The translations under genes and the position numbers were made by a program. The notes beneath the pieces were generated by a model. That model had not been told where the DNA came from. It made no database searches and saw nothing but the letters and a program-made list of their open reading frames with translations. 10,700 nt of DNA from CAYVXT01 sp964455485 (GTDB taxonomy: Bacteria > Patescibacteriota > Minisyncoccia > Phycocordibacterales > WO2-35-19): NCBI GenBank assembly GCA_964455485.1, contig CAYVXT010000064.1, positions 1 to 10,700 of the forward strand. Direction: 5' to 3'. This document shows, piece after piece, positions 5,995 to 10,700 of this stretch (positions are counted from its first letter, which is position 1; every line of letters starts with the position of its first letter).

Positions 5995-6345
5995 TTAGGT
6001 GGTTTCGATCTTTTTTAATAGCTCCACGAACTCCTCTCGAAGATCGATAAATAACAGAGTGTTGGCATTAACTCCAAGGGTTAGCGCGATACTGCCGAAA
6101 ATCAGAGGGCTCGTTCTGTCAAACTTACCCTTACCAGAAAGTAGACGAGACATAGTACTCTGACTACAACTACTGGCTTTTGCTAGACTATCAATCGTCA
6201 TACGATGCAGGCCCATCAGTAAAAAAACATTGCCGGCAAATCGCTTCTGTACAGCAGAATCTTTCAATTGCTTCTCAAGCTCTTGAAAAGTCTTTGCCAG
6301 ACTTCCCAAGGAGCTCAAGTTTTGGACACTTTCTTTGGAAAGCAC
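5995..6345 (-). CDS. XRE/Cro-type helix-turn-helix transcriptional regulator
   Basis: A 116-residue protein. Residues about 38-100 match a Cro/C1-type HTH: TIDSLAKAS (50-58) as helix 2, SQSTMSRLLSGKG (61-73) as the turn and recognition helix, then IALTLGV and LLF as the last helices. The first 35 residues form a charged, possibly coiled helix (LAKTFQELEKQLKDS), and the C-terminus is another amphipathic helix; both may mediate dimerisation. The start is GTG at 6345, chosen because AGAGG lies at a proper distance upstream. Unlike most genes in the window it has a consensus promoter, a Shine-Dalgarno sequence and higher GC, which could mean a more recent arrival. No partner toxin or phage gene is adjacent, so the target is unknown; autoregulation is plausible. 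Confidence 0.8.
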   Translation of the reverse strand: MLSKESVQNLSSLGSLAKTFQELEKQLKDSAVQKRFAGNVFLLMGLHRMTIDSLAKASSCSQSTMSRLLSGKGKFDRTSPLIFGSIALTLGVNANTLLFIDLREEFVELLKKIETT

Positions 6346-6348
6346 TGT

Positions 6349-6365
6349 AAAGAACCTCTTTCTTT
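6349..6365 (-). promoter_or_regulatory. Shine-Dalgarno sequence of the HTH gene in a hairpin loop
   Basis: On the minus strand AAAGAA-AGAGG-TTCTTT forms a 6-bp stem whose loop is exactly the AGAGG ribosome-binding site, 9 nt before the GTG. It decides the non-ATG start. The exposed loop could keep the site accessible or be a protein-binding operator-like target. Confidence 0.45.
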
Positions 6366-6409
6366 AAAACCACAAAACTCATACTATTGAATGTTATGGC
6401 TTTTTTTAT

Positions 6410-6438
6410 ATTATACACCCATTTATTATACAAGTCAA
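6410..6438 (-). promoter_or_regulatory. consensus sigma70 promoter of the HTH gene
   Basis: Reading the minus strand, -35 TTGACT (6438-6433) and a perfect -10 TATAAT (6415-6410) are separated by 17 bp. RNA should start near 6403, giving a leader of about 57 nt before the GTG. It is the closest match to the housekeeping consensus on this strand. Confidence 0.7.
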
Positions 6439-6475
6439 TAGATAAATTTGGCTTAAAATGAGGGGTTTGGGTAGC

Positions 6476-6503
6476 AAAGCAGCGCCCGGAGGGCGCTGCT
6501 TTT
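6476..6503 (-). terminator. strong hairpin terminator downstream of rpmB
   Basis: AAAGCAGCGCCC (6476-6487) pairs perfectly over 12 bp with GGGCGCTGCTTT (6491-6502) around a GGA loop. It lies about 40 nt beyond the rpmB stop on the minus strand and separates rpmB from the HTH gene promoter. U-tracts on either side are short (three to four), so its efficiency is uncertain. Confidence 0.65.
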
Positions 6504-6540
6504 GAAATTTGATATTTGGATTTTCCTCTTAGCTCTCAGC
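6504..6540. repeat. AT-rich CAAAT-type repeat, possible element scar
   Basis: Read on the minus strand this holds CAAATATCAAATTT, 12 of 14 bases matching the CAAATCTCAAATCT of the left arm of the element at 10185-10206. A short GCTGAGAGCTAAGAG stretch precedes it. It sits between the rpmB stop and its terminator. It may be a scar of the same type of element or a chance similarity in AT-rich DNA. Confidence 0.3.
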
Positions 6541-6541
6541 T

Positions 6542-6784
6542 TTATATCACTCCCGCATCCTTAAGAGCAGCGTAAGCACCTTTCTTTTGAATAGTCTTAA
6601 TGCCAGTAGTGGAAAGTGTGAGAGTAAAGGATTTATTTAGTTCAGGCACAAAAATGCGCTTTTTTTGGAGATTGGCAAAACGCCTTGTATTTCCACAAGG
6701 GTTAAACTGGGTAGCACGGGTCCTGTTTGAGTACCTACCGCCTACCTGTGATGATTTACCTGTGATTGCACACATCTTTGCCAT
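6542..6784 (-). CDS. rpmB: 50S ribosomal protein L28
   Basis: An 80-residue basic protein with the L28 pattern: MAKMCAITGKSSQVG at the N-terminus, then RRFANLQKKRIFVPEL (about 34-49), a strand-rich TLTLSTTGIKTI and the C-terminal KKGAYAALKDAG. L28 is a structural protein of the large subunit near the tRNA exit region. Only Cys5 and Cys30 are present, so no zinc-ribbon Cys quartet. Length is within the family range. It stands alone, without rpmG, with a divergent promoter shared with the protease gene and a terminator downstream. There is no Shine-Dalgarno sequence before the ATG. Confidence 0.93.
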   Translation of the reverse strand: MAKMCAITGKSSQVGGRYSNRTRATQFNPCGNTRRFANLQKKRIFVPELNKSFTLTLSTTGIKTIQKKGAYAALKDAGVI

Positions 6785-6794
6785 AACGGCAGTA

Positions 6795-6804
6795 TGTTAT
6801 CATA
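6795..6804. promoter_or_regulatory. overlapping divergent -10 boxes, rpmB and the protease operon
   Basis: On the plus strand TGT-TATCAT (6795-6803) repeats the recJ box exactly and would start RNA near 6810, giving a leader of about 29 nt for the protease operon. On the minus strand TATGAT (6804-6799) overlaps it and would serve rpmB with a very short leader; CATACT closer to the rpmB ATG is an alternative. This is the second divergent region here with back-to-back -10 boxes. Confidence 0.45.
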
Positions 6805-6838
6805 TTAATTAACGCGTCGCAACATTCGCTAAACTAAA

Positions 6839-7468
6839 ATGGAATATTTGATAATCATATTCATACTTATAATATCAGTGGTCATACACGAGGTTTCTCA
6901 TGGTTATGCCGCACTAGCCCTTGGCGACCCCACAGCAAAATATGAAGGTAGACTAACTTTAAACCCATTAACACACCTTGACCCAGTTGGATCAGTATTG
7001 GTGCCAATACTCACAGCAGTTTTTGGAGGCTTCGTGATTGGTTGGGCAAAACCTGTACCATTTAATCCTTACAATTTAGAACCAGAAAAGTTTGGTATTC
7101 CTCGAAGATTTGGAGAAGCATTAGTAGCCGTAGCTGGACCCTTATCTAATGTGGCTATAGCAATCATTTTTGGCTTAATAATTAGATTTGGTTATGTGGG
7201 GAATATTATAAATGAGCAATTTCTAGCTCTTTCTGTAATGGTAATTGCGACAAATATAGCACTTGCAGTTTTCAACCTGGTGCCAATACCACCACTTGAT
7301 GGGTCAAAAATACTTTTTTCAATATTACCTTACAGATGGCAATCAGTAAGAGATTCACTAGAAAGGTATGGTTTTATCATAATAATCTTGTTCATCTCTA
7401 TAATATCGAGAGCTATAAGCCCCCTTATAGGATACATTTTTTATCTTCTAACAGGTTTACCGTCCTAA
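6839..7468 (+). CDS. site-2 protease family (M50) intramembrane zinc metalloprotease
   Basis: A 209-residue polytopic membrane protein. The first helix carries HEVSH (17-21), the HExxH zinc site. NPLTHLDPVG (42-51) and AKPVPFNP (70-77) are the conserved segments of the compact bacterial S2P group. The third zinc ligand is Asp154 in PPLDGSKIL, inside a later helix after FNLVPIP. There is no PDZ domain and no signal peptide, so it is the minimal type rather than RseP. Such enzymes cut substrates within the membrane; the substrate here is unknown. It is the first gene of an operon, with the histidine kinase starting 4 nt after its stop, so a role in processing a membrane signalling protein is plausible but not shown. 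Confidence 0.9.
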   Translation: MEYLIIIFILIISVVIHEVSHGYAALALGDPTAKYEGRLTLNPLTHLDPVGSVLVPILTAVFGGFVIGWAKPVPFNPYNLEPEKFGIPRRFGEALVAVAGPLSNVAIAIIFGLIIRFGYVGNIINEQFLALSVMVIATNIALAVFNLVPIPPLDGSKILFSILPYRWQSVRDSLERYGFIIIILFISIISRAISPLIGYIFYLLTGLPS

Positions 7469-7472
7469 ACCA

Positions 7473-8786
7473 ATGAAAAATAGTTTTAAACACTTTCTCA
7501 TATCATTATTTTCATTCATTATTCTTTCAATAATTCTTTATTTTTCATTTATTTCCCTTAACGAAATTTTAGACAGTCCTCAAATATATTTCGGACCAAA
7601 TGTAACAAAGGAAATCGCTACTGAAGTGGTCATATATATATTATTAATATGCACAAGTGTTTTTCTAAGCTATATCATCTATCTAATTTTGGGAGCTCGA
7701 ACGAGAGCAGAACTTGTCGCCGAGATGCGGACGATTAGTCTATACAAATCACTAAATCAGCTCAGTAAGCTGTACGAGGAAAGCCCATTACCATATATGA
7801 CACTGAATGCCGATGGGGAAATTTTGGACCCAAACAAAGCCTCATTAAGATTTTTTGGAGCAACGCCATCAGAAATTGAACGGAAAAATCTGTTTGGGTT
7901 TGTAGCTAAAGACGAAATTGAAACTGCAGAAAAATTACTTGGTTTTTTCAGATCACATTTACCAATAAACCGAGAGGAGATAAAGTTTATTACAAAATCA
8001 GGTAAGGAACGTTATGCTCTACTTTCTGTATTTAGAATGGAGGGTAGGCACCCTGGAGGTAAAGTTGGCCTTGCAACTATAGTCGACATTACCGAAGAAA
8101 AAGAGCTTGATAAAGCAAAGAGTGAGTTTGTATCATTGGCATCTCACCAACTCCGAACACCAGCAGCGACAATCAAATGGTATTCAAATATGCTTCTGTC
8201 TCAAGAATTTGGAAGATTCAATTCAAAACAACAGGATTATTTAGAAAGAATTTATCGTGTAAATGAAAATATGGTTGAAATAGTAGACACTCTATTAAAC
8301 ATATCGAGAATAGAAAGCGGCACAATAGAGGTTGATAAGAAGGAAATCGATGTACGAGAAATGGTAGACAGTATTTTACTCGAATTGTCATCACAAATTA
8401 CAACCAAACACCTCTCTATTACAAAAGATTTTGGCGGATCTACAAATATTAATGCCGATCCAAAATGGCTGAGGATAGTAGCTCAAAATTTGATATCTAA
8501 CTCAATCAAATACACAGCCAACATGGGTACAGTATCAATAAAATTCAGAAATATGCACGGCAAAACACAACTAACAGTAACAGACAACGGTATTGGTATT
8601 CCAGAAAAAGATAAAGATAAAATATTCACTAAAATGTTTAGGGCCGAAAACGCAAAAGTCAAAAGTGAGTCCCAAGGTACTGGACTTGGTCTTTATTTGG
8701 TAAAATCAATATTGGTGGCCATGGGAGGCAGCATAGACTTTGTTTCCGAAGAAAACAAAGGTAGCACTTTTATTGCCACATTTTAA
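7473..8786 (+). CDS. PAS-domain sensor histidine kinase, membrane-bound
   Basis: A 437-residue two-component sensor. Helices at about 8-29 and 51-74 flank an outside loop of only about 20 residues, too small for an ordinary ligand domain, so sensing is probably in the membrane or by the cytoplasmic PAS domain (about 98-207). HisKA follows with SHQLRTP (224-230; phospho-acceptor His225), then HATPase_c with N-box QNLISNSIKYT (338-348), G1 DNGIGIP (371-377) and G2 GTGLGLYL (402-409). All ATP-binding boxes are intact. It starts 4 nt after the protease stop and ends 15 nt before the receiver gene, so translational coupling and a protease-kinase-regulator operon are likely. No Shine-Dalgarno sequence is visible. 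Confidence 0.94.
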   Translation: MKNSFKHFLISLFSFIILSIILYFSFISLNEILDSPQIYFGPNVTKEIATEVVIYILLICTSVFLSYIIYLILGARTRAELVAEMRTISLYKSLNQLSKLYEESPLPYMTLNADGEILDPNKASLRFFGATPSEIERKNLFGFVAKDEIETAEKLLGFFRSHLPINREEIKFITKSGKERYALLSVFRMEGRHPGGKVGLATIVDITEEKELDKAKSEFVSLASHQLRTPAATIKWYSNMLLSQEFGRFNSKQQDYLERIYRVNENMVEIVDTLLNISRIESGTIEVDKKEIDVREMVDSILLELSSQITTKHLSITKDFGGSTNINADPKWLRIVAQNLISNSIKYTANMGTVSIKFRNMHGKTQLTVTDNGIGIPEKDKDKIFTKMFRAENAKVKSESQGTGLGLYLVKSILVAMGGSIDFVSEENKGSTFIATF

Positions 8787-8801
8787 AAATATTTTTTTAA
8801 C

Positions 8802-9179
8802 ATGATCGAAAATAAAAAGAAGGTTCTGGTAGTTGATGATGATGAGAATTTACGCTTAGTTCTTGGAGATAAGTTGAAGATCTCTGGATTTGAAGCACAC
8901 GAAGCGAAAAACGGGGAAGAGGGACTTAAAATGGCGCTCGAAAAACACCCAGATATCATTTTGCTAGATGTAATGATGCCTATAATGAATGGCCTTGATA
9001 TGCTCAAAAAACTTAGGGAAGATGATTGGGGCAAAAACGCAAAAGTCATAATGCTCACTGTGCTTGAAAATGCAGAGTCAGTCGCCCAAGCGATGAAGGG
9101 TGGGAGCTTCACATATCTTATAAAAACAGATGTAGATGCAGACACCATAATTAAAAAGGTACGGGAAATGACCGAATAG
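8802..9179 (+). CDS. stand-alone response regulator receiver protein
   Basis: A 125-residue CheY-like receiver with no output domain. The acidic pocket is Asp12/Asp13, the phospho-acceptor is Asp56 in LLDVMMP, the switch residue is Thr86 in VIMLT, the aromatic is Tyr105 and the conserved Lys is 108. The usual Lys-Pro is Lys108-Thr109 in YLIKTD. It should take phosphate from the kinase encoded just upstream. With no DNA-binding domain, output must be through protein contact or a phosphorelay. It is the last gene of the operon, followed by hairpins. Confidence 0.93.
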   Translation: MIENKKKVLVVDDDENLRLVLGDKLKISGFEAHEAKNGEEGLKMALEKHPDIILLDVMMPIMNGLDMLKKLREDDWGKNAKVIMLTVLENAESVAQAMKGGSFTYLIKTDVDADTIIKKVREMTE

Positions 9180-9190
9180 TTGCATTTTAT

Positions 9191-9235
9191 TCCTAAATAT
9201 ATTAGGATAATCCGGACCCTGGTTTCAGGGTTTTT
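9191..9235 (+). terminator. terminator between the response regulator and rpsL
   Basis: ACCCTG (9216-9221) pairs with CAGGGT (9226-9231) around GTTT and is followed by TTTT (to 9235), a compact intrinsic terminator. Just before it TCCTAA/TTAGGA (9191-9207) forms a weaker AT-rich hairpin. The rpsL promoter is not obvious: TTGCAT at 9180 and GATAAT at 9206 are 20 bp apart, which is long. Confidence 0.6.
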
Positions 9236-9283
9236 AAGAAATGGCTCCCCCAAAAATTTCCGGGAAGCTATGCGTTAAACAGA

Positions 9284-9700
9284 ATGGCAACAATAAACCA
9301 ACTAATAAAAAGGAAAAGAAAGACAGCGCGCACCAAATCAAAGACGATGGGTCTTACCTATGGTTTTAATACTTTGAAAAACAGGCCAGTTTACTACAAT
9401 TCACCTTTCAAGAGAGGTGTGTGCACTAAAGTGACTACAAAAACTCCTAGAAAACCTAACTCTGCTATTCGAAAGATCGCCAGAGTTCGTTTAACTAATG
9501 GTATGGAAGTGACCGCTTACATCCCAGGTATAGGCCACAATTTGCAAGAACACTCTGTAGTACTTGTTCGAAGCGGTAGGGTAAAAGATATCGGTGTAAA
9601 GTACACAGTAGTAAGAGGCAAGCTTGATGCTCAAGGAGTAGATAAAAGAAGGACTTCACGTTCGAGCTACGGCGTAAAGAGACCTAAAGATGCTAAATAA
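9284..9700 (+). CDS. rpsL: 30S ribosomal protein S12
   Basis: A 138-residue decoding-centre protein. It begins MATINQLIKRKRK, then carries about 14 extra residues (GLTYGFNTLKNRPVYYNSP, about 23-41) relative to E. coli S12 before KRGVCTKV. The conserved loop TKTPRKPNSAIRK (53-65) has Arg56 where E. coli has Lys42 (mature numbering), the known K42R streptomycin-resistance state. GHNLQEHSVVLVR and GRVKDIGVKY follow. The Asp modified by RimO in E. coli is kept (Asp102), but the proline two residues later is missing. The C-terminus RSSYGVKRP is typical. It heads the str operon, with rpsG 6 nt behind. There is no Shine-Dalgarno sequence before the ATG. Confidence 0.97.
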   Translation: MATINQLIKRKRKTARTKSKTMGLTYGFNTLKNRPVYYNSPFKRGVCTKVTTKTPRKPNSAIRKIARVRLTNGMEVTAYIPGIGHNLQEHSVVLVRSGRVKDIGVKYTVVRGKLDAQGVDKRRTSRSSYGVKRPKDAK

Positions 9701-9706
9701 TAATTC

Positions 9707-10177
9707 ATGAGAAGAAGTGTTAAAAACAGAAATAAAGTAAAGCCTGACATAGTATTTAATTCTGAAAAGGTTGAGAAATTTATAAACTATGTAATGGAAA
9801 AGGGTAAAAAGAATACTGCACGAAAAGTGGTGTATGGTGCTTTTGATCTAATAAAAGAGAGGGCAAAAGTAGAAGACCCAATGGAAGTGTTTGATACAGC
9901 CCTTAAAAATGCAGGTCCAACCATGGAAGTAAGGTCAAGAAGAGTTGGAGGTGCAAACTACCAAGTACCTAGAGAAGTAAGGCCTGAACGAAGATCTTAT
10001 CTTTCAATGAAATGGATAATCGACGCAGCAAGATCTAAGAAAGGGAAGCCAATGCATGACAAACTTGCTGAAGAAATAATGCTTGCCGCTAAAAACGAAG
10101 GAGAGGCTATAAAGAAACGTGAAAACGTACACAAAATGGCAGAGGCAAACAAAGCATTTGCCCACTTCGCTTGGTAA
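9707..10177 (+). CDS. rpsG: 30S ribosomal protein S7
   Basis: A 156-residue protein of exactly the usual length. It shows the basic N-terminus (RRSVKNRNKVKPD), the helix VEKFINYVMEKGKK, the beta-hairpin GGANYQVPREVRPERR (about 81-96) that contacts the E-site tRNA and mRNA exit region, and the C-terminal AEANKAFAHFAW. S7 nucleates assembly of the 30S head and in other bacteria autoregulates the str operon. It follows rpsL by 6 nt, without a Shine-Dalgarno sequence. Unlike the usual short rpsG-fusA spacing, 300 bp follow that hold an inverted-repeat element. Confidence 0.97.
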   Translation: MRRSVKNRNKVKPDIVFNSEKVEKFINYVMEKGKKNTARKVVYGAFDLIKERAKVEDPMEVFDTALKNAGPTMEVRSRRVGGANYQVPREVRPERRSYLSMKWIIDAARSKKGKPMHDKLAEEIMLAAKNEGEAIKKRENVHKMAEANKAFAHFAW

Positions 10178-10184
10178 TTATACC

Positions 10185-10206
10185 TAATAAATCAAATCTC
10201 AAATCT
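10185..10206 (+). repeat. left arm of the inverted repeat
   Basis: TAATAAATCAAATCT (10185-10199) is the exact reverse complement of 10461-10475, and CTCAAATCT (10198-10206) is the exact reverse complement of 10447-10455. The arm starts 7 nt after the rpsG stop. It contains an internal direct repeat of CAAATCT. Confidence 0.8.
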
Positions 10207-10221
10207 GAATAAATAGAATGA

Positions 10222-10429
10222 AGCAAGAATTTGAGAAAGGATTATATAAATTTTTATAGACACACACTGAAATCTGCAAACGAGACGTTTTTTTGGTTAA
10301 AACGATCAAAAGAAATTGGTACAACTAAAAAAAGGGGGTGGTAGTAACGAAATCATTAATGAAACAGAACAAATTGCAAAAATTCTAGCAGCAAGTATTA
10401 TAACAATGATAAAAAATATTAAAAATTAA
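10222..10429 (+). pseudogene. four-helix-bundle (S23/IVP-type) protein, C-terminal fragment, frameshifted
   Basis: Frame one (10222 onward) reads RKDYINFYRHTLKSANE followed by TFFWLKRSKEIGTTKK, the third helix of four-helix-bundle proteins of the 23S intervening-sequence type. It breaks at a homopolymer run, A7G5 (10327-10338), where one base too many shifts the frame to GGGSNEIINETEQIAKILAA and then SIITMIKNIKN and TAA (10427-10429), the typical last helix. Together they cover about the C-terminal 65-70 residues of a protein of roughly 120. The N-terminal half and any start codon are absent. So the gene is truncated and frameshifted. The family is recognised from sequence pattern, with no search possible; the cellular role of the family is unclear. 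Confidence 0.65.
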
Positions 10430-10446
10430 TAGAGTCTTAAATTGTT

Positions 10447-10475
10447 AGATTTGAGATATAAGATTTGATTTATTA
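10447..10475 (-). repeat. right arm of the inverted repeat, abutting fusA
   Basis: AGATTTGAG (10447-10455), then ATATA, then AGATTTGATTTATTA (10461-10475) are both complementary to the left arm. The arm ends 2 nt before the fusA ATG, so in a joint rpsG-fusA RNA the pairing would hold the fusA start region against a stem of 15 or more base pairs. Confidence 0.8.
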
Positions 10476-10477
10476 AC

Positions 10478-10700
10478 ATGAACCGTGATTACCCGCTAGA
10501 TAAAGTAAGAAATTTCGGAATAATTGCTCACATTGATGCAGGCAAAACAACAACTTCCGAGCGTATTTTGTATTACACAGGCGCACAGCACAAAATTGGT
10601 GAAGTGCACGAGGGAGCAACCACCACCGACTGGATGGAACAAGAGAGAGAGCGAGGTATAACAATCACAGCTGCTGCTATCACATGTTTCTGGGCTCCTA
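10478..10700 (+). CDS. fusA: translation elongation factor G, N-terminal part (cut by window end)
   Basis: The first 74 codons of EF-G, the GTPase that drives ribosomal translocation. After MNRDYPLDKVRNFGI comes the G1 P-loop AHIDAGKTTTSERIL (about 17-31), then GEVHEGATTTDWMEQERERG with the switch I region and ITITAAAITCFW leading toward G3. The frame is open to the window edge. Position after rpsL-rpsG is the classic str operon order. The ATG lies 2 nt after the right arm of the inverted repeat. No Shine-Dalgarno sequence is seen, and the RNA stem formed by the repeats may affect its translation. Confidence 0.96.
   Translation, partial: MNRDYPLDKVRNFGIIAHIDAGKTTTSERILYYTGAQHKIGEVHEGATTTDWMEQERERGITITAAAITCFWAP

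Larger units (their letters stand above)
10185..10475 (+). mobile_element. IVS-like inverted-repeat element in the rpsG-fusA gap
   Basis: The gap between rpsG and fusA is bounded by an inverted repeat (10185-10206 and 10447-10475) and contains the decayed C-terminal part of a four-helix-bundle protein. In 23S rRNA intervening sequences, the same protein family sits between complementary ends that form an RNA stem cut out by RNase III. By analogy this looks like a relic of such an element within an mRNA operon. The mechanism of spread of these elements is not known, and mobility here is inference. Confidence 0.45.

Noticed and set aside
6600..6812. Plus-strand frame opposite rpmB
   Set aside because: It is the antisense of a clear L28 gene and has no protein-family signal.
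8783..9253. Minus-strand frame opposite the response regulator
   Set aside because: A serine/phenylalanine-rich antisense translation of the receiver gene, typical of a shadow frame.
9241..9371. Frame beginning ATGGCTCCCCC just before rpsL
   Set aside because: It overlaps the rpsL start out of frame, has no ribosome-binding site and encodes a low-complexity polar peptide; probably chance.
10218..10259. Short ATG frame (13 codons) at the start of the inverted-repeat element
   Set aside because: It ends at once and is in a different frame from the four-helix-bundle fragment; not a leader peptide with any support.
10327..10338. A7G5 run as a programmed -1 frameshift site
   Set aside because: The downstream frame requires a +1 (or -2) shift, not -1, and the gene is truncated, so an indel in a decaying gene is simpler.
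232..10700. Whole-window genetic code 25 (UGA = Gly)
   Set aside because: Nearly 200 glycines in the other genes use GGN and none uses TGA, which is unlike code-25 genomes; kept only as an option for comEC.

Overview
The window looks like a chromosomal segment of an AT-rich bacterium of the Candidate Phyla Radiation (Patescibacteria, most likely the Parcubacteria side). I infer this from several traits together: roughly 35-38% GC, tightly packed genes, almost no Shine-Dalgarno sequences, a ComEC split into separate channel and nuclease genes, an S12 with an N-terminal insertion, and the remains of a four-helix-bundle (23S intervening-sequence type) protein. No rRNA is present, so placement below phylum is not possible.

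Layout. A tRNA-Pro(UGG) at 78-148 precedes recJ (232-1971). A promoter-hairpin-T-tract unit at 1984-2106 could make an independent small RNA and also ends recJ. It is followed by rnhA (RNase HI) and, 6 nt later, the ComEC channel protein. The comEC reading frame meets an in-frame TGA at 3878-3880 and then continues coding to 4117. A 35-codon single-helix membrane protein (4137-4244) and a strong terminator close this side. On the minus strand lies sod (Fe/Mn superoxide dismutase), with an 18-bp palindrome inside its 5' coding region and a two-hairpin leader. Divergent from sod is the ComEC-type metallo-beta-lactamase protein (5064-5951). Two more minus-strand genes follow: an XRE-type regulator with its own consensus promoter, and rpmB (L28). 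From 6839 the plus strand carries a probable operon of site-2 protease, PAS histidine kinase and stand-alone response regulator. After a terminator comes the str operon: rpsL, rpsG and the start of fusA.

How the genes relate. RecJ, RNase HI and the two ComEC pieces form a nucleic-acid uptake and processing neighbourhood. The protease, kinase and regulator form a membrane signalling unit. rpsL-rpsG-fusA is core translation.

The most interesting structure is the 300-bp gap between rpsG and fusA. It is bounded by inverted repeats and holds a frameshifted C-terminal half of a four-helix-bundle protein. It looks like a decayed intervening-sequence-like element that has landed in a ribosomal-protein operon rather than in 23S rRNA. 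Other points of note are the in-frame TGA of comEC at a glycine position, extended -10 boxes 6-7 nt before several start codons (leaderless mRNAs), and a palindrome apparently inserted into sod. I saw no CRISPR array, transposase or phage gene.
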